64,000 nucleotides of DNA from Clostridium pasteurianum BC1 (GCF_000389635.1 NC_021182.1:248001-312000), one strand, 5' to 3'; shown: positions 36,496 to 46,669, numbered from the stretch's first letter. Translations and numbers: made by a program. Notes: generated by a model not told the origin, from the sequence alone.

Positions 36496-39400
36496 ATGAA
36501 TTGTAGGACAAAGGTAAAAAATTTGTTTTCATATCTATTGAGCATAAAGAATATGGACGAGGATGTTATAAGAGATATAAATCAATATGAAAAAATTTAT
36601 TGGCAAAGGAATTTAAACACAACGGGCAATAATTCAGAAAATAATCAAGAGGAAGAGGAAAACTGGTTTTACATTGATAGTAGTAATAAGGAATTGTATG
36701 ATGAGTTCTTTCAATTATATCTTTCTGTACAGAAAAGTGGAGAAAATTTTGAAATCATTTGGGGAAGTTATATTCTTGCCTGGAGTACTGAGGATAAACA
36801 GATTACACATCCTATTTTTACAACAAAAATGGAACTTTGCTTTGATGCAGAAAAAGGTATTTTCTTTTTAAGACCCTATGATAGAAAAATAAATATGGAG
36901 TTTGATATATTCTCCGGGATAAATATTCCCAATATAGATAAATTATTGGAGATAAAAGAAGCTATAGAAAATTCATCTATAGATTTAAGAAATTTAAAAG
37001 CTGTGGAAAATATACTACATAAGATATTACATTATTTAACTTCAGACATAAGTCCTCAGGGAGAAATTCAAAGGGATATATGTATTGCTGAGGATATTAA
37101 TCCAAATAAATATCCTGTATTTTATAACGCTCCAGCAGTTATAATACGAAAGACTGATCATAGATTGTGGCATAACGAATTGACTAATATTTTAAAGGCA
37201 ATAGACAATGGATATGAAATTCCCCCTACTATAGAGTCCCTTGTCAGTTCAGAAGAAATACAGGAAAATTTAAAAGTAAAAGCCAGATGGCAGGAAATTG
37301 GCAAAAATCTTTTATTTCCACTTTCCAGTAATGAAGAACAAAAGGAAATAGTTAAAAAATTATCTGAAAACTTTGGAGTAGTTGTACAAGGTCCTCCTGG
37401 TACTGGAAAAAGCCACACTATTGTAAATTTAATATGTCATCTTTTAGCTCATGGAAAGAGGGTTTTAATTACCAGTCAAACTGGGAGAGCACTAAGAGTT
37501 TTATCGGAAAATATACCAGAAGAAATAAAACCTTTGTGTATGAGTATTTTGGGAGACGATACAAAAGCCCTTAGAGAACTAGATGAATCTGTAAGAGTGA
37601 TTACGGAAAATCTTGCCATGAATAAAGAAAATATAAAAAAAGAAATGATGCCTCTTAAAAGACAATTGGAGAATTGTAAAAATAGGCAGAAAGATTTATA
37701 TAATAAATTAAAGGAAGCTGAATGTATTGAGAATAAAAAACTAAGGTTTCAAGGAACTATAAGTAAATTAATGGATATAGCAAAATGGGTAAAATTAAAT
37801 GAAAGAAAATATTCATGGATAGAGGATGATATAAAGCTTGAGATTAATTGCCCCCTTACGGAACAGCAATACTTACGATTGTTGTATCTTTTAAATACCG
37901 TTGAAAGAGAGGATATAGTTAAAGTAAATAGCATAATGAATGTATTATCAGCACTTCCTGATTGTAGTGATATATGCTCAAAAATAGATAGTTTTAAAAA
38001 GACTGATGCAAGGTATGAGGAATATAAAAATAATTTAAAGGATTGGTCACTGAGCTATGATTCAAATATAAATTATAAGGAACTTATAGATATTCTATCA
38101 AGGGCAGAGAAACACATGAAAAAGATAGAGGGTTCCTGGCTTAAAGATGTAATGAAGTGTTATTATAGCAGCGAAATTATGAGACCTATATTAAAGCATT
38201 TATATGTAAAAAGTAATTTCTTGGTAACAGAGCTTTCAGAAATCCAAAGAAGGCTTACAGTGCATAAGATACAGGTGCCAGAAATAGATGATTTTAACAA
38301 GTTTAAATTGGATTTTCAATATATATATGATGTTATTAAGACGAGAGGTAAAATAACTAAGGTATTTAAGGTAATGCACAAGGAATACGGGTATATATTT
38401 AATAATTGTTTTGTGGATTCACAGCTAATAACGTCAAGAGATGAAGCTGAAATATTAAGCATATATATAAAAAAGTTAGCTTTAGAAGAGGAATTTAAGA
38501 GTTTATGGAATAACACCATGAAGGATTATGGAGCCTTTCAGATAAAGAATTTAGGTGTTAATTCTATGATGGTTCTTGAAGAAAGTGTAAAGGGCTTAGG
38601 TAGAGTTATTGATTGGAATATGGATTTTAAAAGTAAAATTATAAATATCTTAGGACAAATAACTTTTCTAAATAAAATTAATTGGTATGAGGAAAAAACC
38701 TATACTTATCTTAAAACGGGGATAATAAGCTTAAAACATATAAATGAATATAAAAAAGATAAAGTATATATAAATAATATAAGAAAGCTTTGCAATAATG
38801 TATCACAGTTTCAACAGCTTGGTAGTGCTGTTGAAAAGATGGACATAGAAAATATTAAGGAAAGTTATAAAGAAGTCATAAGACTAAAGGAATTATCAAA
38901 GAGTATACAGGAAATTAATTTATATATGGGAAAGCTTGAAAAATCAGCACCTATGTTCTCTATGAAGCTGTATGAAAGCAAGGATAGAAATAATTTTAAA
39001 GAATTGAATATGGCATGGAAATGGAGACAATTCAGCAGCATGCTGGAAAAGGTTCATAAGGTTAGACCAGAACTTATAGAGAGATTATTAAAGGGTGAAA
39101 AGGAAAAAGAAAAAGCTTTAATAAAGGAATTAGTAGCCAAAAAATCCTGGTATAGTCAGATAAACCATACTACGGATGCTCAAAAGAGAAGTCTTTATGC
39201 ATGGCTTCAGGCGGTTAAGAAAATAGGAAGAGGCAAGGGTAAGTTTACAGATAAATATAGAAGCATGGCTCAAAGAGAAATGGAAATATGTAAGGACTGT
39301 ATACCAGTATGGATTATGCCTCTAAATAAGGTTATTGAAAATATAGAATTAAATAGCACTCCCTTTGATGTGGTAATCTTTGATGAAAGTAGTCAGAGTG

Positions 39401-40551
39401 ATATATTTTCAATTTGTGCTCTCTTTAGGGCAAAAAGAGCTGTGATTGTAGGAGATGATAAACAGATAAGTCCTCAAGCTGTAGGTATAGATCAAGATAT
39501 GGTAAATGATCTTATTGATAGATATTTAAAGGGGATACCTCATGGGGAATGGTTTGATTTAGAGACGAGTTTGTACAATACAGCTCTTAGAGTTTTTCCA
39601 GATAGACTTTTGTTAAAAGAACATTTTAGGTGCCTGCCTGATATTATAGGTTTTAGTAATGATTTATGCTATTCTGGCGAGATAATACCTTTAAGACATC
39701 CTAAAAGAACAGAATTATTTAGTTCGCCAATAAAAGCGGTAAAAGTAATGGATGGATTAAAAGATAAATTAAAGAATATAAATGTAAATGAAGCAAAGGC
39801 TTTAGCAGAGCAAATAGTTAAGTGCTGCACTGACAGAAGGTACGAAGGTATGACTATGGGAGTTATATCACTCCTTGGAGATCCACAGGCAGAGCTTATT
39901 GAAAATTTAATAAGAGAAAAAATAGGTGAAAAAGAAATGATGAATAGGAAGCTTATATGTGGAGATGCTTATTCATTCCAAGGAGATGAAAGGGATATAA
40001 TATTTTTGTCTATGGTAGTGGGGGAAAATATGAGATTTACAGCACTTACCAGGGAGGTTGATATAAGAAGATTTAATGTGGCAGTAAGTAGAGCAAAAAA
40101 TCAGCTTTGGTTATTTTACTCTATAAATACAGAAAATTTAAACCCGGATTGTGTCAGAACAAAGTTGTTAAGATATTGTCTTGATCCTTCTGTGGTTAAT
40201 GATGATAAAACAAGAGAACAATACGTGTTCCAAAGTGATTTTCACAAAGAAATATTTAGAATGGTAGCTAAGAGAGGATACAATATAACACCAGCAGTAA
40301 ACTTGAAACATTATAAAGTTGACTTTGTAGTGGAAGGAAATAGCACTAGAGTTGCAATAGAATGTGATGATGGAGAATGGAATGGAATGGAAGAGTGGGA
40401 AACGGGTCATGAAAGTCAAATGACGCTAGAGAGAGTGGGATGGACTTTTCATAAGATAAGAGCCAGTGAGTTCTATAGAGATCCTGAAAAAACTATGGAA
40501 CGCTTATGGTCTAGACTTAAACATCTTGGAATTAAAAAAATAATAGCTTAG
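36496..40551 (+). CDS. SF1 helicase with C-terminal nuclease-like domain (COG1112-type)
   Basis: This 1351-residue protein has the helicase Walker A GPPGTGKS at residues 299-306, then about 650 residues of mostly helical, charged sequence. After that come Walker B DESSQSD (D963-E964), motif III GDDKQISPQAV, motif V SFQGDERDIIF and motif VI AVSRAKNQLW. This is the UvrD/Dna2-Upf1 superfamily 1 pattern. Residues about 1245-1345 form a separate domain with KVDFVVEG (D1276) and VAIECDDG (E1289, D1291), the spacing of a PD-(D/E)xK or Vsr-like nuclease. ATG 36496 follows AGAGGTGG. It lies alone between a remnant and a lipoprotein gene. A role in DNA/RNA processing or phage defence is possible but unproved. 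Confidence 0.85.
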   Translation: MNCRTKVKNLFSYLLSIKNMDEDVIRDINQYEKIYWQRNLNTTGNNSENNQEEEENWFYIDSSNKELYDEFFQLYLSVQKSGENFEIIWGSYILAWSTEDKQITHPIFTTKMELCFDAEKGIFFLRPYDRKINMEFDIFSGINIPNIDKLLEIKEAIENSSIDLRNLKAVENILHKILHYLTSDISPQGEIQRDICIAEDINPNKYPVFYNAPAVIIRKTDHRLWHNELTNILKAIDNGYEIPPTIESLVSSEEIQENLKVKARWQEIGKNLLFPLSSNEEQKEIVKKLSENFGVVVQGPPGTGKSHTIVNLICHLLAHGKRVLITSQTGRALRVLSENIPEEIKPLCMSILGDDTKALRELDESVRVITENLAMNKENIKKEMMPLKRQLENCKNRQKDLYNKLKEAECIENKKLRFQGTISKLMDIAKWVKLNERKYSWIEDDIKLEINCPLTEQQYLRLLYLLNTVEREDIVKVNSIMNVLSALPDCSDICSKIDSFKKTDARYEEYKNNLKDWSLSYDSNINYKELIDILSRAEKHMKKIEGSWLKDVMKCYYSSEIMRPILKHLYVKSNFLVTELSEIQRRLTVHKIQVPEIDDFNKFKLDFQYIYDVIKTRGKITKVFKVMHKEYGYIFNNCFVDSQLITSRDEAEILSIYIKKLALEEEFKSLWNNTMKDYGAFQIKNLGVNSMMVLEESVKGLGRVIDWNMDFKSKIINILGQITFLNKINWYEEKTYTYLKTGIISLKHINEYKKDKVYINNIRKLCNNVSQFQQLGSAVEKMDIENIKESYKEVIRLKELSKSIQEINLYMGKLEKSAPMFSMKLYESKDRNNFKELNMAWKWRQFSSMLEKVHKVRPELIERLLKGEKEKEKALIKELVAKKSWYSQINHTTDAQKRSLYAWLQAVKKIGRGKGKFTDKYRSMAQREMEICKDCIPVWIMPLNKVIENIELNSTPFDVVIFDESSQSDIFSICALFRAKRAVIVGDDKQISPQAVGIDQDMVNDLIDRYLKGIPHGEWFDLETSLYNTALRVFPDRLLLKEHFRCLPDIIGFSNDLCYSGEIIPLRHPKRTELFSSPIKAVKVMDGLKDKLKNINVNEAKALAEQIVKCCTDRRYEGMTMGVISLLGDPQAELIENLIREKIGEKEMMNRKLICGDAYSFQGDERDIIFLSMVVGENMRFTALTREVDIRRFNVAVSRAKNQLWLFYSINTENLNPDCVRTKLLRYCLDPSVVNDDKTREQYVFQSDFHKEIFRMVAKRGYNITPAVNLKHYKVDFVVEGNSTRVAIECDDGEWNGMEEWETGHESQMTLERVGWTFHKIRASEFYRDPEKTMERLWSRLKHLGIKKIIA

Positions 40552-40577
40552 TCATAATTTTCAGAGGAGTGATCCAC

Positions 40578-41165
40578 TTGAGTAGCAAAAGGACTATAGG
40601 AATAATTATTTTTTTACTCATAATTCTATTTACTCTATTAGCTTGTGATAAAAATAGTAATAAGACGCAAGGAGAAAAGACTTTGGAATCAGTTTCTATA
40701 AATGATGCAGCTGCCACTGGGAATAATACACAGAATAAGTCTAATAAAGATGCTGCTAATACATCAGCAAAAAATGTATATATAAATGCCAAATTTGCCT
40801 ATAGAATAGAATATCCTAGACAATGGACTGATATTATAGAGAGTGAAACTCAGGATGGTGCACTAATATATTATAAAGATGGCAATGATATAAGAACTTT
40901 TTGTGAAAAAGCTCCAGATGGATATATTAATTTTGAGAGAGAAGAATATAAACAAGAAGGAAAAAAAATAGAGGACTTTTCTACTGAAGATGGGACTAAA
41001 GGAATTATTGTTACTGGGGATGAAGATAAGAAGAAACTTACTCATGCAATAATATTTCAAAATGGAAAGCATTATGATTTTTATGCTTTAGTAACCTCGG
41101 ATTTTTATAAAGACAATGAGAATAATATATTGGCTATGGCTAAGAGTATAAAAATTTTAAGCTGA
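40578..41165 (+). CDS. PsbP-like lipoprotein
   Basis: This 195-residue protein starts with a lipoprotein signal IGIIIFLLIILFTLLAC (cysteine near residue 22), then a polar Asn/Lys linker (about 23-70) and a compact domain beginning FAYRIEYPRQWTD. The domain resembles that of the protein at 12124 and PsbP-like families; its function is unknown. TTG 40578 follows AGAGGAG with an 8-base gap. It comes 26 bases after the helicase gene, so the two may be co-transcribed. Confidence 0.7.
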   Translation: MSSKRTIGIIIFLLIILFTLLACDKNSNKTQGEKTLESVSINDAAATGNNTQNKSNKDAANTSAKNVYINAKFAYRIEYPRQWTDIIESETQDGALIYYKDGNDIRTFCEKAPDGYINFEREEYKQEGKKIEDFSTEDGTKGIIVTGDEDKKKLTHAIIFQNGKHYDFYALVTSDFYKDNENNILAMAKSIKILS

Positions 41166-41212
41166 AAAGTATTTAAGGATTATTATGTATAGTTTTAATT
41201 AGTGATGTAAGA

Positions 41213-41248
41213 AAATGGCGAACTAACCTGATAGTTAGTTCGCCATTT
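41213..41248 (+). terminator. Strong hairpin, probable terminator
   Basis: AAATGGCGAACTAAC and GTTAGTTCGCCATTT form a 15-bp perfect stem. No T-run follows beyond the arm itself, but its position right after the lipoprotein gene fits a terminator. Confidence 0.6.
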
Positions 41249-41251
41249 CTC

Positions 41252-41652
41252 ACTGGTGAAATGGTTACTTCTGTAAATGAAGTTTCAAATGCTATACAAG
41301 ATGTAGCTAGCGGAGCAACTTCACAAGCACAGGATTTGATGGATGTAGTAAAATGGTATCAGATTTTACTAAAGAATTAGATGCTGCTAATAGTAAGCTG
41401 CTAAAGGTTAATGAAGAAATAAAAAACAGTGAAGATAAAGCAAAAGAAGGTAGTGAGCAGATTAATGTGCTGATACAAAACATCTGTGATGTAAAAGAGG
41501 CCTTTGATAATGTATTGGAAAAAGTAAATGGTCTTTCCAATTCAGTTTCTAAAATAGGTAATATCACGGATGTTATTAATGCAATATCTGAGCAGACAAA
41601 TTTACTTGCACTTAATGCAGCTATTGAGGCTGCAAGAGCAGGAGAGCAATGA
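41252..41652 (+). pseudogene. Remnant of a methyl-accepting chemotaxis receptor
   Basis: The first part reads [20 protein letters not shown] in one frame; after a one-base shift near 41350 it continues [15 protein letters not shown] to [20 protein letters not shown]. This is the signalling domain of a methyl-accepting chemotaxis protein, including the hairpin tip. The receptor's sensing and membrane parts are missing, and the frame stops where GRGFAVVA would follow. No start codon or ribosome binding site is present, so it is a decayed fragment. Confidence 0.85.
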
Positions 41653-41874
41653 TGTCATTTTAAAGCCTTTGCTAATATTATGATTATACTATAACTATTG
41701 AGTTATTTAGTTATAATGAATTATAATTATTAATTAGGAACAATATATTAAGGAAATTAAAAAAAGATAATAGAATTAGAACAAAGGTTTAAGGCAATTG
41801 ATATCAGAGAACTTTATAGGTTAAGTATGATTTATTATTTTATAAGATGATTAAATATGCAGGAGGTAATATGT
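41653..41874. other. Intergenic stretch before pepT
   Basis: I see no gene, repeat of either family or terminator here, only the leader and the AGGAGG of pepT at 41861-41866. Confidence 0.5.
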
Positions 41875-43098
41875 ATGTATAGTGCAGTAGAAAGATTGTT
41901 AAAATATGTAAAGTGTGATACTAAATCTGATGAAAATACAAGAGTAACACCCAGTACAAATGGGCAGTTGGTTTTAGGTAAAGAATTAAAAAAAGAACTA
42001 GAAGAACTGGGACTTGAGAGTGTATCTATGGATGAGAATGGATATATAATGGCAACTCTACCTAAAAATATAGATAAAGAGGTAAAAACTATTGGATTTG
42101 TATCCCATATGGATACTAGTCCAGATATGACAGCTACAAATGTTAATCCTCAAATAGTTAAAAATTATGATGGTAAAGATATAGTGCTTAATGAAAAAGA
42201 AAACATAGTGTTATCACCAAAGGATTTTCCTGAAATCACAAACTATATAGGAAAAGATCTTATAACTACAGATGGAACAACTCTTTTAGGTGCAGATGAC
42301 AAAGCAGGAGTTTCGGAGATAATGGCGGCTGTGGAATATCTTGTTAAGCATCCAGAAATACCTCATGGTACAATAAAAATTGGTTTTACGCCAGATGAGG
42401 AAATTGGTGAAGGGGCGGATCACTTTGATGTTAAGAAATTTGGTGCGGACTTTGCTTATACCGTAGATGGTGGACCCATTGGTGAATTAGAATATGAGAA
42501 TTTTAATGCAGCTTCTGCCAAGATATTTATTAAGGGAAGAAATGTTCATCCTGGAACAGCCAAAGATAAGATGATAAATTCAATGCATATAGCCGTAGAA
42601 CTTATTGATATGCTTCCTTGTAACGAAAGGCCGGAGTATACAGAAGGTTATGAAGGATTTAATCACCTTATTTCCATTAATGGTGAAGTTGAAGGTACTA
42701 AGATTTACTTCATAATAAGAGATTTTAATAGAGAAAAATTTGAAAGTAGGAAAAAGCTTATGCTTTCTACCGTAGAATTTTTAGATGGAAAATATGGAGA
42801 AGGGACAGTTACTGTAGAGCTAAAGGATCAATACTATAATATGAAAGAAAAAATTGAACCTGTAAAATATATTGTGGATATAGCCTATAAAGCTATGGAA
42901 GAAGTGGGAATTACTCCTATAGTAAGTCCCATAAGGGGAGGTACAGATGGTGCAAGACTATCCTTTATGGGACTTCCAACACCTAATTTATTTACAGGAG
43001 GACACAATTATCATGGTAAGTATGAGTTTATACCAACCTTTGCCATGGATAAGGCTGTGGATGTGATATTAAAAATAATAGAACTTCATTCTAAATAG
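41875..43098 (+). CDS. pepT: Peptidase T (tripeptidase)
   Basis: This 407-residue M20 metallopeptidase has the zinc-site motifs VSHMDTSPD (residue about 80), [27 protein letters not shown] and the C-terminal [21 protein letters not shown] with [10 protein letters not shown]. Peptidase T removes the N-terminal residue of tripeptides in the cytoplasm. I take ATG 41875 as start because AGGAGG at 41861-41866 is 8 bases away; an ATG at 41857 would include the binding site. The length is normal. Confidence 0.95.
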   Translation: MYSAVERLLKYVKCDTKSDENTRVTPSTNGQLVLGKELKKELEELGLESVSMDENGYIMATLPKNIDKEVKTIGFVSHMDTSPDMTATNVNPQIVKNYDGKDIVLNEKENIVLSPKDFPEITNYIGKDLITTDGTTLLGADDKAGVSEIMAAVEYLVKHPEIPHGTIKIGFTPDEEIGEGADHFDVKKFGADFAYTVDGGPIGELEYENFNAASAKIFIKGRNVHPGTAKDKMINSMHIAVELIDMLPCNERPEYTEGYEGFNHLISINGEVEGTKIYFIIRDFNREKFESRKKLMLSTVEFLDGKYGEGTVTVELKDQYYNMKEKIEPVKYIVDIAYKAMEEVGITPIVSPIRGGTDGARLSFMGLPTPNLFTGGHNYHGKYEFIPTFAMDKAVDVILKIIELHSK

Positions 43099-43131
43099 AA
43101 TTATAATTTTAATAGGATGTTCAAAAAGTGG

Positions 43132-43197
43132 TAAACTGTATTTTGTAAGATAGACGCGGAAAAGAGGCGGTGATATCTTCAGGGTACAGTTTATCTT
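43132..43197 (+). terminator. Hairpin after pepT
   Basis: GTAAACTGTA and TACAGTTTATC pair around a loop of about 45 bases, followed by TTTTCTACT. It may terminate pepT. Confidence 0.45.
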
Positions 43198-43304
43198 TTC
43201 TACTACTAAAACAATTCTTAAAACTTCATTTTTATTAAATGAACAATATTATATGAGATTTAATGAATAATTATTTCTTTTGAGGTAATCTATCTAAAAG
43301 TTCC

Positions 43305-43667
43305 CTATTTTCCCAAAAACATTTTTACTGCTATGAGAACTAAAAATACGGCGAAGGCCTTCTTCATAATATCTTGAGGAAGAGTATTTGCAAATCTTCC
43401 ACCGAATTTTGTACCTATAAACATAGTGATACATATTAAAATTCCTGCAACTACATTTACATTTCCCCTCTTATAATATTCTAAAAAACCTAGAAGCCCA
43501 ACAGGGGGTAACAATATAGCTAAAGAAGTTCCTTGTGCCATAAGTTGGCTAAAGCCCATAATGTACATTAGACCAGGTATAATTAAGGTTCCACCTCCAA
43601 TGCCAAATAATCCACTTAGTATGCCAGAGGCAAATCCTAATATAATATAAAATAAATATGAAAGCAT
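43305..43667 (-). CDS. Half-size TauE/SafE (TSUP) membrane protein
   Basis: This 120-residue protein has four hydrophobic segments and the conserved GLFGIGGGTLIIPGLMYIMG followed by AQGTSLAILLPPVG. That is one of the two repeats that make up a full TauE/SafE family protein (about 250 residues). Such half-size forms are usually thought to dimerise. Members export or import small anions such as sulfite, but the substrate is unknown. The start is an ATG at 43667. Whether the gene is truncated or naturally short cannot be told from here. Confidence 0.8.
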   Translation of the reverse strand: MLSYLFYIILGFASGILSGLFGIGGGTLIIPGLMYIMGFSQLMAQGTSLAILLPPVGLLGFLEYYKRGNVNVVAGILICITMFIGTKFGGRFANTLPQDIMKKAFAVFLVLIAVKMFLGK

Positions 43668-43780
43668 ATAGTATAAAAGCTCCCTTCTTGATTATTATAG
43701 ATAATTTTAATTATTTTAATAGATTACTCATTTAATTTACTAATATAATTAGCATATTTGGGTTAAATTATTATTGTAAA

Positions 43781-43905
43781 TTTATCCGATGACTAGCCTC
43801 TGTAACACTCCACCTTAAAAAGGTGGAGATAACACCGGCACGTCCTTGGATAATTCATCTAAACCCAGTGGGAATACAAACTCCCGCTGAGTAAGATTCA
43901 TTGAT
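43781..43905 (+). repeat. Family 1 dispersed repeat, copy B
   Basis: This copy starts TTTATCCGATGACTAG and ends GTAAGATTCATTGAT. The hairpins CTCCACCTT/AAGGTGGAG and CAGTGGGA/TCCCGCTG are visible, the second with one G-T pair, and it matches copies A and D nearly throughout. Confidence 0.88.
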
Positions 43906-43978
43906 ATTAGATGAACAGCTTATATGTAAACTTAAATTAGTTTATTGTATATATAACTTAAATTGGGAGGAATACAGA

Positions 43979-44077
43979 ATGTCTCACAAGGGAAATAAAA
44001 ATGATAAAAGCAACAAAAAAGTAGGGAAAAAAACACATAAGGAATTGGAAGAATTGGAGGAGAAATTAAAAAAATAA
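43979..44077 (+). CDS. Small basic protein (32 aa)
   Basis: GGGAGG stands 7 bases before this ATG. The peptide is MSHKGNKNDKSNKKVGKKTH followed by KELEELEEKLKK: a lysine-rich first half and a charged amphipathic helix. A terminator follows 40 bases later, so it is a self-contained transcription unit. The good ribosome binding site and terminator argue that it is real; I do not recognise a function. Confidence 0.6.
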   Translation: MSHKGNKNDKSNKKVGKKTHKELEELEEKLKK

Positions 44078-44117
44078 ATATTGCTAAAACTATAATTTAA
44101 ATTGATTTATTCAAAAT

Positions 44118-44165
44118 AAGGCTGTTCTGAAATGCACTAAATGTATTAGGGACAGCCTTGTTATT
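44118..44165 (+). terminator. Terminator after the small protein gene
   Basis: AAGGCTGTTC and GGGACAGCCTT form the stem around a loop of about 21 bases, followed by GTTATTATTC. Confidence 0.7.
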
Positions 44166-44244
44166 ATTCTTTTATTGAGTTGATTTCACAATGAGCTGTA
44201 CTTATGTTACTATTAATTGTAGTTCATTTGAAAGGAATGTTAGA

Positions 44245-46434
44245 ATGAGTAAAATATTAGTATTAGCAGAAAAACCTTCTGTAGGTAGAGATATAGCAAG
44301 AGTTTTAAATTGTAATAATAAAGGAAATGGATTTATAGAAGGAAGCAAATATATTGTAACCTGGGCTCTTGGTCATTTAGTTACTTTAGCTGACCCTGAG
44401 GCTTATGATGAAAGATACAAAGCCTGGAGAATTGAAGATCTTCCAATGATGCCAGAAAAATTAAAGCTTGTGGTTATAAAGCAAAGTGGAAAACAATTTA
44501 ATGCAGTTAAGACACAGATGAGCAGAAAGGATGTAGATGAAATTGTCATAGCTACAGATGCTGGTCGTGAAGGGGAACTTGTTGCCAGATGGATAATAGA
44601 AAAGTCTCACATAAAAAAATCATTGAAACGTCTATGGATTTCTTCTGTTACAGATAAGGCCATAAGAGATGGCTTTGACAAATTAAAGAATGCCAGAGAA
44701 TATGAAAATCTTTATGCTTCAGCTGTGGCTCGTTCAGAAGCTGACTGGTTTGTAGGCATTAATGCAACTCGTGCTTTAACCTGTAAATTTAATGCACAGC
44801 TTTCCTGTGGGAGAGTTCAGACACCTACTGTTGCCATAATTGCAAAGAGAGAAGAGGAAATAAGGAACTTTAAACCAAAGGATTTTTATGGGATAATTGC
44901 TGAAGCAAATAATCTTAAGCTGTCTTGGCAAGATAATAATAGTAAAGGCTTTAGAACTTTTGATAAAGAAAAAATTGATAAGATACTTGTTTCTATTAGA
45001 AATAAAGATGCTCAGATTATAGAGGTAGATAAGGCATATAAGAAAAATTATTCACCACAGTTATATGACTTAACAGAGCTTCAAAGAGATGCAAATAGAA
45101 TGTTTGGATACTCTGCAAAGGAAACTCTTTCTCTAATGCAAAGATTGTATGAAAGTCATAAGGTATTAACCTACCCAAGAACAGATTCAAGATATATTTC
45201 TTCTGATGTAGTGGATACTCTAAAGGATAGAGTTAGAGCTTGCAGTGTGGGTCCATATTCAAGACTAACTGTTAGGGTGTTAAAAAATCCAATAAAGGCA
45301 AATAAACACTTTGTAGATAACGGCAAGGTTTCAGATCATCATGCTATTATTCCAACAGAACAGGCAGTTACTTTAAGCTCTTTAAGTGATAAGGAGAGAA
45401 AAATATATGATTTAGTGGTTAAGAGATTTTTAGCTGTACTTTATCCTCCCTTTGAATATGAGCAGACTACAATAAAAGCAAAGATTGGAGAGGAATTGTT
45501 TATTGCAAAGGGCAAGATTGTTAAATCTCAAGGCTTTAAAGAAGTATATGAAAATAATTTCCATGAGGAACATTCTGAAGATGATATTTCAGAGCAAATA
45601 CTACCTAATATAAATAAGGGGGATGTATTAAAGGTTAGTAAGGTTCTTGATACTAAAGGCCAAACTAAACCACCAGCACTATTCAATGAAGGAACACTGC
45701 TTTCAGCTATGGAGAATCCGGCAAAATACATGAATAATGAGAGCAAGGATTTAATAAAAACCATAGGAGAAACAGGTGGACTTGGTACCGTAGCCACAAG
45801 AGCGGATATTATAGAAAAATTATTTAATACTTTTCTCATAGAAAAGAAGGGAAAGGATATTCATGTAACCTCTAAGGGAAAACAGCTTTTAGAGCTTGTT
45901 CCAGAAGGCCTGAAATCACCTACTCTTACAGCAAAGTGGGAGCAAAAGCTTAGTTCCATTTCAAAGGGTTCCTTGAATAAAAATATCTTTATTAATGAAA
46001 TGAAAACTTATGCTAAGGAAGTTGTAAATGAAATCAAGAACAGTGAAGAAAAATTTAAACATGACAATATGACAAGAGTAAAATGTCCTCAATGCGGTAA
46101 ATATATGTTAGAGGTTAATGGTAAAAAGGGAAAGATGCTGGTTTGTCAGGATAGAGAATGTGGATATAGAAAAGGCATAGCAAAGATTACAAATGCAAGA
46201 TGTCCAAATTGCCATAAAAAGCTTGAAATGCGTGGAGAGGGAGATGGGCAGATATTTGTATGCAGCTGTGGTTATAGAGAAAAGCTTTCTGCCTTTAATG
46301 AGAGAAAGAAAAAGGATAATACAAAACTTTCTAAAAAAGATGTATCAAGATATCTTAAGGATCAGAAAAAAGAAAATGATGAACCTATTAATTCAGCTTT
46401 AGCAGAGGCACTGGCTAAATTGAAGCTAAAATAA
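44245..46434 (+). CDS. topB: DNA topoisomerase III
   Basis: This 729-residue type IA topoisomerase starts MSKILVLAEKPSVGRDIA (Toprim domain), has the acidic TDAGREGELVARWI, the active-site region KVLTYPRTDSRYIS with the catalytic tyrosine, and GGLGTVATRADIIEKLF. The tail holds two cysteine-rich zinc fingers (CPQCGKYM to CQDRECGY and CPNCHKKL to CSCGY). It relaxes and decatenates single-strand-passing DNA. I take ATG 44245 behind AAAGGA; the longer frame from 44191 has no family match in its first 18 residues. Confidence 0.93.
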   Translation: MSKILVLAEKPSVGRDIARVLNCNNKGNGFIEGSKYIVTWALGHLVTLADPEAYDERYKAWRIEDLPMMPEKLKLVVIKQSGKQFNAVKTQMSRKDVDEIVIATDAGREGELVARWIIEKSHIKKSLKRLWISSVTDKAIRDGFDKLKNAREYENLYASAVARSEADWFVGINATRALTCKFNAQLSCGRVQTPTVAIIAKREEEIRNFKPKDFYGIIAEANNLKLSWQDNNSKGFRTFDKEKIDKILVSIRNKDAQIIEVDKAYKKNYSPQLYDLTELQRDANRMFGYSAKETLSLMQRLYESHKVLTYPRTDSRYISSDVVDTLKDRVRACSVGPYSRLTVRVLKNPIKANKHFVDNGKVSDHHAIIPTEQAVTLSSLSDKERKIYDLVVKRFLAVLYPPFEYEQTTIKAKIGEELFIAKGKIVKSQGFKEVYENNFHEEHSEDDISEQILPNINKGDVLKVSKVLDTKGQTKPPALFNEGTLLSAMENPAKYMNNESKDLIKTIGETGGLGTVATRADIIEKLFNTFLIEKKGKDIHVTSKGKQLLELVPEGLKSPTLTAKWEQKLSSISKGSLNKNIFINEMKTYAKEVVNEIKNSEEKFKHDNMTRVKCPQCGKYMLEVNGKKGKMLVCQDRECGYRKGIAKITNARCPNCHKKLEMRGEGDGQIFVCSCGYREKLSAFNERKKKDNTKLSKKDVSRYLKDQKKENDEPINSALAEALAKLKLK

Positions 46435-46442
46435 TAAATAGA

Positions 46443-46491
46443 ATTCCTCTGGAGAGCCTAAAAATAACAGGGCTTGTGGAAGTAGTTTTTT
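46443..46491 (+). terminator. Terminator after topB
   Basis: ATTCC...GAGAGCC pairs with GGGCTT...GGAAG with interior mismatches and is followed by six Ts. Confidence 0.6.
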
Positions 46492-46607
46492 CGTGAAATA
46501 CTATTAAAATTAATCTTATTTAATTAAGGAAAATTATTTTTATAAATCACATATTTTTCACACATTATATTTATAATGTTTTTAAAATTGTATGGTAAAG
46601 TTATAAT

Positions 46608-46669
46608 AAGGCATATGAAAATAAAAAGTGATTAGCATACTGACTAGTTATTTATTTGAATGTGCCTAA
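46608..46669 (+). repeat. Family 2 palindromic repeat, copy e
   Basis: It runs from AAGGCATATGAAAATAAAAA to TTATTTATTTGAATGTGCCT with central ATTAGCATACTGACTAG. It lies between topB and the response regulator. Confidence 0.8.
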
